From Macrotis lagotis (taxonomy: Eukaryota > Chordata > Mammalia > Peramelemorphia > Peramelidae): a stretch of DNA of 64,000 nucleotides. The position numbers and the translations under genes are program-made. Location: NCBI RefSeq assembly GCF_037893015.1, contig NC_133665.1, forward strand, positions 20,869,207 to 20,933,206. Reading direction: 5' to 3'. Under the pieces are notes generated by a model that made no database searches, had not been told where the DNA came from, and worked only from the letters and a program-made list of their open reading frames with translations. Positions 34,111 to 46,080 of this stretch are shown piece by piece; positions within the stretch are counted from its first letter, which is position 1; every line of letters begins with the position of its first letter.

Positions 34111-34451
34111 CTTTGTCCATTGGCTATAAGAAAACAGTAGAAGGAAAAAGAAGAGAACTCAAGGTTTCCAGTCTCCTTTATCAGTATTTGGGTTTCTAAG
34201 TATAAAGGATAACTATTATTATTTCTATTTATTATTATATATTTTAGACTATCAACCTCCAAAAATATTATGCCAAATCATGATTTCAATGATAGAGACT
34301 ACTCAAGACTTGGTCAAGACAAAGAATCAAGGAATGAATGTTAACCTTTGTATAACTGCAGAAGTTTATATGACTTTTACCAACACATAATACAACTTAA
34401 AAGCCAATAGCCAGTCTTCCCTAGCCATGGAGACATAGAAATGGCACTCAC

Positions 34452-34576
34452 AGCATTTCCATTTTCAAGCCATGTGATAGTAGGAACTGGAATGCCTGTT
34501 GCAGTACAGCGTAGGGTCACTATGGAGCCAAAGGTGACATTGTGGGATTCAGGAGCCCGCAGAATTCTGGCAAACA
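34452..34576 (-). CDS. MUSK: MUSK exon, Ig-like domain 3 first half
   Basis: A 125-nt minus-strand exon. It starts after CTCCTTAACAG with TG, completing a Val codon begun upstream (phase 1). It then reads 41 codons, starting [10 protein letters not shown] and ending ENGNA, before a GTGAGT donor (phase 0). Visible Ig features are the B-strand cysteine in TLRCTATG, the core tryptophan in ITWLENG, and the sequon N-V-T in SHNVTFG. The sequence is nearly identical to eutherian MuSK at this point. The second half of the domain, with the partner cysteine, is on the exon at 18708-18867, so a 15.6-kb intron splits the Ig fold. The reading frame runs on into the intron without meaning. Confidence 0.97.
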
Positions 34577-34914
34577 CTGTTAAGGAGATAGAGAAGCCAC
34601 ATGACTATTCTGAAAGTATATCTTCAACCAAAGCTCCAAGGAATTAGCTGTATACTTCTTAAAAAATCCCACTATCCATAAGTCACAATAGGAAAGGAGA
34701 TCACAAGGGAATGAGATGATTATTGAGGAAAGAACTAATACAAACAACCCCAGAATTGAGAAAAAAAGCCTATTCCTTTCTCTAGATGGATTCCATTTGG
34801 CTTCATTGAGATTTCTTCTATGTCAGTAGTAATTTTACCTCTAACTGAAAAGCATGACTCAAGTTCAGTATGTAATATATAATTTTCAAATGATAAAATT
34901 GATAGAACTGAAAG

Positions 34915-35062
34915 AAATCATCTTGCCTAGCTCAGGCATTTTACACACATAATAATAGAACCATGGAGATGAAATAACTTGTCCAAGGTCATAGAACTAT
35001 TTAAAAGTGAATTTGAGACTAGAATTGAGACTTCAGATTTCCAGTTCAGTGTTATTTTATTC
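34915..35062 (-). repeat. MIR fragment, antisense
   Basis: GAAATAACTTGTCCAAGGTC and TTTCCAGTTCAGTGTTATTT flank a diverged reverse MIR core. Confidence 0.65.
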
Positions 35063-36239
35063 TCCTAAACTACTCATCAATGTTTTGGCAGGACCTCTTT
35101 TGAGACTACCAATATGACTCAATGAAAAATGATTGTGATTCTATCAAGATCCGGTGATCATTCTCGACTTCCAGTGCTATAACCCTTCTCATATTTTCTG
35201 TATGTGAAAGTAAATAAGATAAAAAATTTTATTTCATTTTACCAGAGATGTTAAAAAGAATGGTATGACAGAAATAGCTGGGACAAAACATGTCTCTTCA
35301 AAATCTTGGGATATATTTCCCCAAAATACATAATGGATCCATGTACACAGTGAAGTTAAATGCATTTATATAAGATTCATGTGTGACACAGGAGTAATAT
35401 GACTCCTGGCTTTTTCTGGTCTTAATGTCCTTTTTTATTTCAATTCAGAGTTGATATTCTTATCGATTCATAATTTTCACAGATGCCTCCCTCTTCAGGG
35501 TACTATATTTCTGCATCTAGCTGATATCTGTGTGACTCTTTTCTTGTATGGATACGTTATCTCTTATTGATCTAGCTTATTTGATTAGTCAAATTATTTT
35601 AATGACATAGAGGGGAATAGAAGAGAGAAACTCTTATCTACCCAAGGGTGGTTCTTTCCCACTAAAGTGGGATTGTTACCTCCCAAACTTGGACTGATCA
35701 GTGCAGAATTGAGCTCACCTCTGAACTATCAATTTCATACAATGACTCCGTGTTTTATGTCTCAGCCTTTTGGTCAGTCATGAGCTGTTTCCTTCATTAT
35801 GTCATCTGGTCAAAATAACATAATCCTTTCAAAGCTGATGTCTACCATTTGGTGACCATTATTTGCCCAATTACCTACTACATTGTCATCATCATTAATA
35901 GATGCAGAAAAGAGAAATATAGAACTGACAACCATTTCAACTTCATCACAGTCACACAGTTCATTCTCTAGTAGCTGATTTTCTGGTACTCTGTACTTAG
36001 TTATGTTTTTCCTAGGGCAGCAAGCATCCTTTTGCTAGGGTCATATCTAAAGTCTTTCCAGCTTAGTAGAACTTACCAGGTATCTTATTCCCCTGGCACA
36101 ACCGAATGTAAGGTCACCTCCATATCACAATATATATGGCTCCTGTGATATCTGCATCATCTCTACCTTTTGTAAAAGGATATGTATGTAAAAAATGCTT
36201 TCATTCTCTCTCTCTTGCACTTGAGCATGCTCAGCAACT

Positions 36240-36470
36240 AGGTATATAGAATGCCTGTGATTTTAACTCAAGACCTGAGTTCAAATTCAGTCTCAATCCT
36301 AGCTCTGTGACCTTGGCCAAGTCATTTAACATCACATTGCCTCAGTTTCTTCAGTTTTAAAATTGAGATAATAAGAGCACCTGGTTCCCACAGTTGTTGT
36401 AAGGATCAAATAAGGTAAAACACTTAGTATAATAGATTATATGTAAATGTTAGTTATTATTATTATCATT
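36240..36470 (+). repeat. MIR copy, nearly full length
   Basis: CTGAGTTCAAATTCAGTCTC, GCTCTGTGACCTTGGCCAAG, TGCCTCAGTTTCTTCAGTTT, GTTGTTGTAAGGATCAAATA and the trailing ATTATTATTATCATT. Confidence 0.85.
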
Positions 36471-36739
36471 ATTACTATTATATGTCAAAATCTATTGTTG
36501 TGTTCATCATCTACCTATATATTGGTTATATATAGGCATGTCTTTGAGGTGGCCGTAACAAGGTGACAAAATAAACAGAGAGCTAGCTCCCAGAAAAGTG
36601 AAAAAATTCAATCTGTCACCTATGGGTTGTGTGATTCTGAATAAATTACAAAGAAGGTGCCAACCTCTACTGTTAGAGGGAATTTCTTTACTGAGAATTT
36701 CCTCCATATTAATGATATCATTAGTCTAGTTTCTGTTCC

Positions 36740-36742
<3 letters not shown>

Positions 36743-36783
<41 letters not shown>
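36743..36783 (+). repeat. (TA) microsatellite
   Basis: About 41 bp of pure TA. Confidence 0.97.
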
Positions 36784-36789
<6 letters not shown>

Positions 36790-37109
36790 AGACTTTATCT
36801 TGATGAAAATATATATTCCAGTGAAAATAAGTAATAATATCTACCCCTTTTATAGCATTTATGATGCATGTACAATGTAGAGCTAAGCTAAACTCTTCAA
36901 TTATGATTTCATTTGGTCTTCCCAACAATTGTACAAGGTTAAGTTTTACTAGTATCCTCATTATATTAAAAAAGGAAAAGAATATAAACAATAATAATTT
37001 CCCCTATGTCTTATTTTGCTGAAGATTGCAGCAATTTACCATACCATGGTTCTTCTCAGCTGATAAATGACTTTTAGTCTGAGCTATAAGAAACAACATG
37101 TAGGTTATA

Positions 37110-37212
37110 GATAGGCAGATAGGTAGATAGGAAGGAAGGAAGGAAGGAAGGAAGGAAGGAAGGAAGGAAGGAAGGAAGGAAGGAAGGAAGGAGGGAAGGA
37201 AGGAAGGAAGGA
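37110..37212 (+). repeat. (GGAA) microsatellite
   Basis: An ATAG/GTAG-type start at 37110-37130 leads to about 82 bp of GGAA units with one GGGA variant. On the MUSK strand it is TTCC, a long pyrimidine tract. Confidence 0.97.
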
Positions 37213-37790
37213 ATCAAGGAATCAAGAAATTAAGAATTATCACTTTGAAACAGTTTTCTTTTCCCTAACAAAATCCTTTTTTAAGTCCCATAGTTTGTGA
37301 AAGGTGTCTTGTTCTGTTTCTTTGAGTCAGTAGTCTTAGGCTACTAATGATAGTTTGCATAGAAAAAATCCAAAATAATGCTTGAGCAGCTAACATTTCA
37401 GTATTATTTAGTGTCCTTGGTAATTTTGTGTAACTCATTTATAGAGTAACTGTGATGTCATTGAAGAATGACAATAGAAAGCCAAAAATTTTCCCTGAAC
37501 AAAAATTTAGTAATTTTTTTCCAAACAGAATTAAATTATATTTTAGTCTTTTTTTTTAACAAAAAATCTGTAAAATGAAGGAGTTGAATAGAATTCTCTA
37601 AGATCTATTTCAGGTCTGATCATCCCCATTTTCTATGTAAATTTTGAGATTTTTTTTCTTTCTCAATTTCTTATTGCCATTCCTTTGTCCAGTATCTTAA
37701 ATCATAATATTTAGATCTTTCAAAAATGATGTCACTTAAATCTATATGGTATTCAATGAGCAAAGTTATAAGTGATTTCCCATAATGTGA

Positions 37791-37948
37791 GGGCAGCTTG
37801 GTGGCACAATGGGTAGAGCACTGGCCCTATATTCAGGAGGACTTGAATTCAAATGTGACTTCAGATACTTAATAATTGCCTAGCTGTGTGACCTTGAGCA
37901 AGTCACTTAATCCCATTGCCTTAAGTAAAATTTCAAAAAATAAAAAAG
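37791..37948 (+). repeat. WSINE1-like SINE
   Basis: GGGCAGCTTGGTGGCACAAT, ACTTGAATTCAAATGTGACT, AATAATTGCCTAGCTGTGTG, CACTTAATCCCATTGCC and an A-rich tail. More diverged than the copies with clear duplications. Confidence 0.9.
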
Positions 37949-38281
37949 AAGATATATATATATGAATGCTCCTTTAGAAATGGGGAGCCGACGACCCTGG
38001 AACTTTTAACTTTAGCTTTACAGTGATGGGGAATCAGTTTTAAAATGGTCTATTCCTCCTTTTTAGTTTTCTTCACGTCATATGAAACTGCAGGAAAGAT
38101 CCTTAATGAATATAATTTCAAGGAGCAAAAACTTCATAATCAAAGGATATGGAAGCTGGTGCCATATTTTTTCCCCATGAAGTGAAAGCTGAGTGAAAAA
38201 TGGTGCCAGGTTGTTCTTTGCAAGGTGAATGACCCAGATAACTTTCATTCTGAAGCAGTTGTTCTCAATCTTGAATTTGTG

Positions 38282-38284
<3 letters not shown>

Positions 38285-38330
<46 letters not shown>
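38285..38330 (+). repeat. (TA) microsatellite
   Basis: About 46 bp of pure TA, about 580 bp downstream of the cassette exon in transcript terms. Confidence 0.97.
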
Positions 38331-38332
<2 letters not shown>

Positions 38333-38912
38333 TACAGAACCATGAAATTGGTTTGTTCTTTATTTAATTTTGTTACATTAATTAAAATGAATATTTAGGT
38401 ATTTATTCTTTAAGAATTTCATGAGAGGCTTTCTTGAAATAATTAGACATTCTGGGATGTTTCAAAAACCAGTGTTGGGAATTACCATCTAATATTTCTC
38501 CCCAGGGAAGTTAGCCTACCAAGTACCTTTAGCCAGACTTGAAACTTCCCTTCCAACTTGTGTGGGACTTATACACACATAATGATTCAATTTTTACATT
38601 ACCTTGCATTTCCAGAGTTCCTGGCAGCAAAAAGTATTTCTGCTGACCTGTCTTTTTCTTGAGATCTTTTAACTTCCAAGTAGCAAATTATTTCATCAAG
38701 CAGCCAGTCAAATAGCACCATGTCAAATTATTGGCACTCTATATTTTCCCATAAACAGTAAAGTGCTTAGTGCCAGGAAAAAAGGAAATACCCCTCAGGA
38801 ATAAATTTCCTATCAAAATATGCCTCTCAGAGCACTTCATCAGAACAGCAGATGCAAAATAATTCAGAAGGATTATGAGTTAAACAAAAAGTAGTATAGA
38901 AAGAACAAATAC

Positions 38913-38942
38913 CTTTAGTATCTTGCTCAGGTTCACTTTCTT
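38913..38942 (-). CDS. MUSK: MUSK 30-nt cassette exon (EESEPEQDTK)
   Basis: Read on the minus strand the exon is 30 nt, preceded by TTTAATAATAG and followed by GTATTTGTT. With a phase-1 G from the upstream exon it encodes E-E-S-E-P-E-Q-D-T-K and leaves a phase-1 G that joins TG of the next exon to give Val, as in the known mammalian order EEESEPEQDTKVFARILR. It sits in the linker between Ig2 and Ig3, is strongly acidic, and adds ten residues without changing frame. In rat MuSK this peptide is recalled as an optional insert. Both splice sites look weak: the acceptor has a poor pyrimidine tract and the donor is GTATTT rather than GTAAGT. This fits a regulated cassette exon. The exon identity is firm; that it is alternative in this species is inferred. 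Confidence 0.93.
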
Positions 38943-40419
38943 CTATTATTAAAGCAGAAAATAAAACAAAAAGAAAGTTATAAAAATATAATTCAGGTCT
39001 TTTGAGGGGAAGCCAAAATTTATTATAAGAAATGATCACTTTTATTTTACTGTTTTGATGAACTATATAACTTAAAAAGATCCAAAGAAATAACCTCCTT
39101 CTCTTTTTCAAAAGGGAAACTAATATGATCAAAGGGAAATTCTGTCCGTTTTTTAATTAAATCTTTCAATCACTTGTAATTCTGAATGGCAGTGCCTTTC
39201 TCATCCTACACTGACCATATATAGGCTTTTATAAACCCACTTCTCTGAGTATGGCAATTATTTCATGATTATCCTTCCTCTTGATGGTGACAATGATCTC
39301 ATTCCTATTTTGATAATTTCCTTCACTTCTTAGCTCAGCTTCTCTTCTTACATGACCTCTCTATAAAGTCAGCAATGCTAAATTTGTATCCTCAAAGATC
39401 ATTTCTATGACAATAGGCTTATGTTATGATAAACACATTTTAGGGGGTTTTTGTAGAACAAAGTACAAATAACTAATACCAATTCTCGGCACTCCATTAG
39501 AGGAAAAAAAAAAGATATGTATTTTTTCAAATCAATACCTTAGTGGGAAAGTCCCTGAGGGGGAAAAATGATGGCAGTTGCGTGTGGTAAGTTAAAGTTA
39601 TAATGAAGTTTTTTAAAAACCTCTAAACAAAAACCAAATCATTCATTTTATGGACTGTTAATATAAATTGGAAGATCAGTTCTAGTCCCAACAAATGTCT
39701 TTATTCTGAAAGCTTGTAAAAACTAGGCCTTGCCTGAAATCATTGATAGCCAAAGTATCAACTTTCATTTTTGAGAACACCACATTGAAGTAATGTTTTA
39801 TTGGAGAACTTCAATGGATCTGAAAATTCATCTTAACAGGAAATCTATTTTTCAGTGCAAATTGAAATCTATTTGTATTTTTGTTCCTTTTTGAATATTA
39901 TCTAAATCCTACCATGAAACAGCTGCAGAAGGTGTCTCTACAAGGCCAAAGAATGTTTTTCTAGATTAAAATAATTTTTGGTTGCTGGGGCACACTTGGA
40001 AGTCCACTTGTTATCCTTCTCTTTACCTCTCTACCTTCTACTTATGTTTCTGGTCATAAGGACGTTGATGATAGATGATAGATGATTTTTTATACTACTT
40101 TTTGTGCGGAAATCATCATTGATAACCTGGAACAACCTATTAAAATCCATGATGCAACTTTCCATTGCACTTTGGGTCTTCAGAAATTTTGATTTTTGTA
40201 ATACCATGACGTTCCACAATTTACACTTGTGTAACATGGGGAGACCATTGGCATTTGAAAAAAGAGAGAGAGTGAATTATGGATAGAACTTCCTTGAAGT
40301 GATCCAGATCAGTTTTTTCCTCCTCATCAGTCCTGGGTCTAACTCATAATCCATTTGAGGTTCCCACACTGATGAAATAACTCAATGGGTTTTTCATTCA
40401 ACTGAAGGTCAAAATTGAT

Positions 40420-40422
<3 letters not shown>

Positions 40423-40467
<45 letters not shown>

Positions 40468-40468
40468 A
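40423..40468 (+). repeat. (TA) microsatellite
   Basis: TA repeats with one CATA interruption, followed by ACATGCACATGTATGTG. Confidence 0.96.
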
Positions 40469-40853
40469 CATGCACATGTATGTGTATAAAGATGTATATT
40501 ATATATTCATTTTTTCCTCTGTTTAGCCATAGATGGATTTTTATCCCTTATATGATCTTACTCATAAATGAGAAAGGAAACCTCTACAACTTTCTAGAAT
40601 TTTAGGAAGCCTTTTAGAACTTATAGTGTTTTGTACCATAGAATAAAATGCTTTTTTGAAGAAAAATTTTAAAGTGGAATCTTATATTTTCCAGTTCTCT
40701 CAATTATATTTGTATGATTTTGGGGAAAAAATGGCTTTCAGAAAAAAGTTTTTTTTAAAATGATGATTCCTTCTAATATTATCATTGAAGACAGCATCAA
40801 TGTCTGCCATAGCCATTGTTGCTAAAATTATATAGAGTTGCTCCTATATAATA

Positions 40854-41170
40854 GGGGTAGCTAGGTGGTACAGTGAATAGAGAACCAGCCCTGGAGTCAG
40901 AAGGACTTAAGTTCGAATATGGACTCAGATACTTGATATTTATTAGCTGTATGACCGTGGGCAAGTCACTTAACCTTGATTGCCTCACATCTAGGGCCAT
41001 CTCCAGTTGTCCTGATCTATATCTGGCCCCTGGATCCAGATGACTTTGGAGAAGAAAGTGAAGCTGGTGACTTAGCAAAGCACCATTTCACTAAAATCCA
41101 ATTCATGTGTATGTCATGGCATCACCTGCCTGATGTCATAGTCTTCTTCAAGAACAAAGGAAAAACAACA
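40854..41170 (+). repeat. Extended WSINE-like SINE with long 3' region
   Basis: The head and core (GGGGTAGCTAGGTGGTACAG, CCAGCCCTGGAGTCAGAAGG, GCAAGTCACTTAACCTTGAT) continue into a longer 3' part: GGCCATCTCCAGTTGTCCTG, GGATCCAGATGACTTTGGAG, GTCATGGCATCACCTGCCTG, ATGTCATAGTCTTCTTCAAG and AACAAAGGAAAAACAAC. The same 3' part is found alone at 56345. Confidence 0.9.
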
Positions 41171-41627
41171 TATACAGATGGGTAAACAGATTTATTAGTA
41201 ACACCTAATCTTTTTGATTGCCATTTGAGAGAAGGGTGGGGGTAATAACATCAATTAGTATCTTTCCCATTCTTTGGTTATCTACTTGATATCATGATTA
41301 TCTTATTTGAGTTCTTGAAAATTAAGCTTGTATTAAAATTAGAGTTTTCAATATAAGTTTTTTTGGTCTTTGGATTTATTCAGATCCAACAAAGATTTCT
41401 TCAGTATGTACTATAATTTTATCTTCTAAAGTATCATCTCACAGAAGATATTAAAGTACTGAAGTCTCAATGTCAGGCTTCCACTGGAAGCAATGATGAA
41501 AAATAGATGACTTTAGAAATAAAATGGCCTATAAACATGCATACTACAGTCTGTCTTAGTTTGTTTTCATTAGGCTCTTTGTAGGCTTTTTTCTATAAAT
41601 CATAAAATGTTTTTGAGGTACTACTAA

Positions 41628-41812
41628 ACATAATCTTATCTATCTATCTATCTATCTATCTAATTCAAAGTAATGGGGTTAAGTAACTTGCCCAAGGTCA
41701 CACAGCTAGGCAATTATTAAATGTATGAGGTCAGATTTGAACTCAGGTCCTCCTGACTTCAGGTTGGTGCTCTATCCACTGCACCACCTAGGTGCCCCTT
41801 ACACATAATCTT
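41628..41812 (-). repeat. WSINE1-like SINE with TATC array at its tail
   Basis: Antisense SINE body 41664-41798 (ATGGGGTTAAGTAACTTGCC, GCAATTATTAAATGTATGAG, CTGCACCACCTAGGTGCCCC). At the SINE 3' end, where the A tail should be, lies (TATC) at about 41636-41663. The 10-bp word ACATAATCTT at 41628-41637 and 41803-41812 brackets array and SINE together. Confidence 0.9.
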
Positions 41813-44800
41813 CTAACACTAATGTTCTGCAAATTTGTTTGTAATCTCCAAGGGTTTTGCCCTTGCCTACCATATCTCCCCATCTGGCAAGGATTTCAAA
41901 TACATGTAGTTTCTGGGTTCCTTTAGCCACTTTATTATAGTAAGAATCAGTAAAATTTGTTAAGAAATGATTATAACCATGGCCAGTGGTTTTTATCCAT
42001 TTCTCATTTTTCAGATTCAACAGTTAATTAAAATAACTTGATCAGAAGTTATTTATTTTAATCGTATACAATACATTCTTTTTTATGTTTAGCCTTTCTT
42101 TTCACTTGGTATTGAATTTGCTCCAAATGTGAATGTGAATATCTGAGTACATATGGTCTGATATTTTTTTTGTTCGTTTTTCTTCCTCTGGATGGGGATA
42201 GCACTATCCATAACTGGTATAATATAGCATACAGTCTGACAATTCTGAAGTGTACCCTACTCAATAATTAGTTATTTCTTCTCTGTTAAGATGTTCTCAA
42301 CTTCATTTTGAGGGACATTCTTTAATGTTTAAACTGTCTTTTAAATTATATACATATTTATGTTATAAATTATTTGTTATTATATATTATAAATTATCTT
42401 TTTGTTAGTCTGTTGAGTAGTCTCCAAGTTCTTTGTCTCTCTTTTGCTTAATTTCAAATCACCTTTTTAGCTGCCTTTTTCACTGCCCATTTTTGCACTC
42501 AAATCACTGAATACCAAGATATACTAGTTTAAGAGAACTCATTCATCCTTTGCAACAGACATTGGCACATGAACTGTAATTATCACCATGGTGGTCTATT
42601 GCTTTTGCTATTGATGAACACCATGAGATGAAATGATCAGTGTCCCATGAAATATTTCTTGTAGTATTTGGGCACATAATAAAAACAATCTTTCAAATTT
42701 CTTTCTTTATCTCCTGTTTTTCTATTTACAAGAAACTTCTCTGTGTCTTATAGTTTCATTGATAATGAGAATTTCAATACAGACTGATTCAATATTAATT
42801 AATTGGCCAATGGACAAAATTTTTGTATTTAGAGCAGCAACAATTATATTAATGTCTGTAGGCTGAAAACTGTATAGTAGATGATTTGCCCCTGATTCAG
42901 TATGTAAAGACTTTTCAGCTTTAATTGAATTTTTTATAACTTTTGATCTGTTGATATTGCCTTCAGGAACCCTATCTTATGTCCACATTAGGATTAGGTA
43001 TAGGAGTAGAATTTTGGTGGAGGTGCAAACTTTTATATCAGAAAAATGTCTTACTTATTCCCTAATAGATACTGAATGGGGAACCAGTAGACCCAAGTAT
43101 GACCCATTGGGTAACCCTCTCAGATCTTTTTGAACACTCTTAGTGATGGGATCTTGCTAATTTTAAAGTTACTTCATCCCTTGTGTATGAAGATTTAATT
43201 GTTCTAAAGATGTTGAAATGTAGCAAGGATATAACAGACACAAATATGCAAGGCCCTACAGAACCTTTAGCTCCTTTATTTGTGACCCAAATAGTATATG
43301 AATTCTTTTGAACAGAGGTGATTCTTGGTTATGTGGAGATGATTCCAGTTTACTGTGTTTGTTCTTTGAGTACTAGTATAGCTAAGCACAAAACGAGGTC
43401 CATTAGCAAAGATTTGGCCACCAAGGAGTTTTTGGTAAAAAATTGGCCTTGAAATGGATAAAAATGCAAAATATGTTTTTTGATTTTGTTCAATCTCTTT
43501 CAATGGCAGAAAAGGTATAAGAATTTACTAAGAATAACAATTAGAAAACATGGAAACAGTAATTTAACTGTTGCTCCTCTTAAAATATGACCTTGTCTAG
43601 TATGCAACCAACTGACACATTCCTGGAAGAAACAAACCACAACTTTATTGATTTTTTCCACTACAAATGAGACAAAATAGGAAAGTTCACTAGTGTTCCT
43701 CTGAGAGATGACTACAGAAGTTGGCAGATATGTTTTCATAAAGCATCCAAAAGCAACACAAAATATCATGTCATGGTTTGCTTCCATAAAAAGACCACCA
43801 TGAAGATAATTGCAGTTTGTATACCAGAATCAAGCAAAGTATGTTGAAACAAAATAATTCTCTTCTGGGAACTAAGGCAGTATATATCTTGATAGTTGCT
43901 ATCTTTTGTGTAAGGGGAGACACCTGGGAGAAAGATGAAAAATCAAATTGGAAAATATGGCTCAAAATAAGGAAATGAAAAGAGCCAAAGGTGTAAGGAT
44001 TGCTTAAAAATCCTCACATGTCAGGAATATATTGAAGCAAGCTCAGACTAGCTCACAATAACCAATGGTTAATTTTCAAGGTGAGCATTTCTTTATATTT
44101 TAGAAATCAGTAAATGCTATAAATCAAGGCTTGGATTGTTGTTTTGAGTAGTCGATGTTTATTGAATAGACAATAAACTGATGGAGAAAAAGAGTAATAA
44201 TAGAGATAAAACTGTGGTGTCTTGTGCATACTTTTTTGAGAGTCAATTGTAAAATATTTATAAACACACTTCTCACACCTGTATTTTATGAATATTTTTA
44301 TGAATTTTATGAATATTTTTTCAAGAGAGCTTTGAAAGTTATTAGACTTAATGATGTCAATTTAATACTTAATGATGTCAACAATCAAAACATGATGTGA
44401 TAATAGAAAGCAAATCATTGGTTATATGTGGACAGAAGTCATTTCAGAATTGACTGTCTGAAAGTAGTTAGAATAACTGGTTAAGGCAGGAACAAAGGGT
44501 AATAAGAAAAAATGAAGAGAGGAACAAAGTGTATTACAAAAGCTACAACCAGGTAAATCTAAATAAATAACCAACTCTAAAAAACTGAAAATGGATTATA
44601 ATAACTTTATGATTCTAATACATCATCTCTTTGGATCATTTAACCAATGTAGAATAGTTGTTATCACTATACTAAAAAAACCCAGAAACTACCTTAGCTA
44701 TGCAACAGTGCATATACTTGTCCAGTGGAGAGATGGTAATCATAGACAACCCTGGTTTAGAGCCCAAGCTTATTTGCAAAGCAGAGAATTACTTGTAATT

Positions 44801-45896
44801 ATAAGGAAATATAACAAAGGCTTTTGACCAGCATTAACTACAAAAACAAAATCATGAAAATACTATAAGAACAATAAACAGATGTAAAGGAGAACTAGTC
44901 TGGGGCATTTCAATATTTCTCTATTCTCACTGGTGATTATAACTACCACATTTAGTCTTTAGTATTCTGTAAGGCTTCTTCCATGAAATCTATACTCCTT
45001 TTAAGAGATTTGTTTAATAATCTTCCATTAGAAAAATAAAGAATAAGAATTAATTTTGTTCAAACTATATTATGTACTATAGTTTTACAATGAATGAGAC
45101 CCAGAACTGAGCAAGAAGAGATTGTGCCTTAGCACATTTGGGAAACTGCAATGATTTCAATGGTTCCAAGCTACAACCTGTTACAAAAATCCATCTTAAT
45201 GCTTGATAGTTATAATATAGCTCCAATCATGGGTTATCACCATCAAAGAAGAAATTAAAACTACCCAAAGGACAAAGGAAAATTCAAGGTGGATTTAAAT
45301 AAGCATCAGTTTATTGTGAATGATGATTTTCACCTGACAAGTATTGTGAAAGATGTCATCATGGATACTATAATCATAAAAAATAGATTTGCTGCCTTAA
45401 AACAAGAATGAGAGAGAGAATAGATGGATTGCCCCAGTGCCAAACTGGCACCTTTGATATATTAAAAGAAAATAGAGAAAAGCTTCCATTGATCTAAGAG
45501 GATTGATTTATGTAAAGACATAGGAAGAATTGGACAGGGTGAGAAAGTTGCAATTTTCAATCCTATAGGAAACTTGCATAGTCATGAGATCATAGATCCA
45601 TCTAAATATTCAAGTAACTAGTATACAGATTCTAATATAATCATTACTTAAGTGAAATACAAAATGCTAGAGTAGGTTAGAATTGACTGATTTTTGAATG
45701 GAAGATGATTTCTGACCAAGGGGAGACTGGGAAGTGAATTAGGCTTCAAAGGGCTTACCATTTTTCAAAAGTGATTATGAGTATGCACAGGGAAATACCA
45801 GGAATGGGGAATTTGAAAAGTGTGAGATGAGTGCAAAAAACAATCAATAGTTTGGTTGGAGGACAGTGCCAGATAGGCTAAAAAACATCTTAGGTT

Positions 45897-46080
45897 AAGA
45901 ATAACCTTGAATGGGGGAGGCTAGGTGGCACAGTGGATAAAGCACCGGCCCTGGAGTCAGGAGTACTTGGGTTCAAATCCCGTCTCAGACAATAATTACC
46001 TAGCTGTGTGGCCTTGGGCAAGCCACTTAACCCCATTTGCCTTGTAAAAACCTAAAAAAAAAAAAGAATGACCTTGAATG
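45897..46080 (+). repeat. WSINE1-like SINE with target-site duplication
   Basis: Body about 45914-46063: GGGAGGCTAGGTGGCACAGT, GCACCGGCCCTGGAGTCAGG, TAATTACCTAGCTGTGTGGC, CCACTTAACCCCATTTGCC and the A tail. The 17-bp duplication AAGAATAACCTTGAATG (45897-45913) recurs at 46064-46080 with one change. Confidence 0.95.

Larger units (their letters stand above)
18868..34451 (-). other. MUSK: MUSK intron splitting Ig-like domain 3
   Basis: A 15,584-bp intron from the GTGAGT donor at 34451 to the TTGCCAG acceptor at 18868. It carries most of the listed SINE, MIR, L2 and L3 fragments. Stretches 19320-20170, 22260-23460, 26210-27280 and 31800-32490 show nothing assignable beyond AT-rich intronic sequence. 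Confidence 0.8.
34577..38912 (-). other. MUSK: MUSK intron between cassette exon and Ig3
   Basis: A 4,336-bp intron from the GTATTT donor at 38912 to the CTTAACAG acceptor at 34577. It contains MIR fragments, two TA arrays, a GGAA array and one short SINE. The part 35070-36235 was not assigned to any family; it has an even composition and no tail or target duplication that I could find. Confidence 0.8.

Noticed and set aside
43276..43787. Minus-strand frames considered as a retroviral remnant
   Set aside because: No gag, pol or env motif, no LTR pair and no primer-binding site seen; the translations match nothing I recognise.
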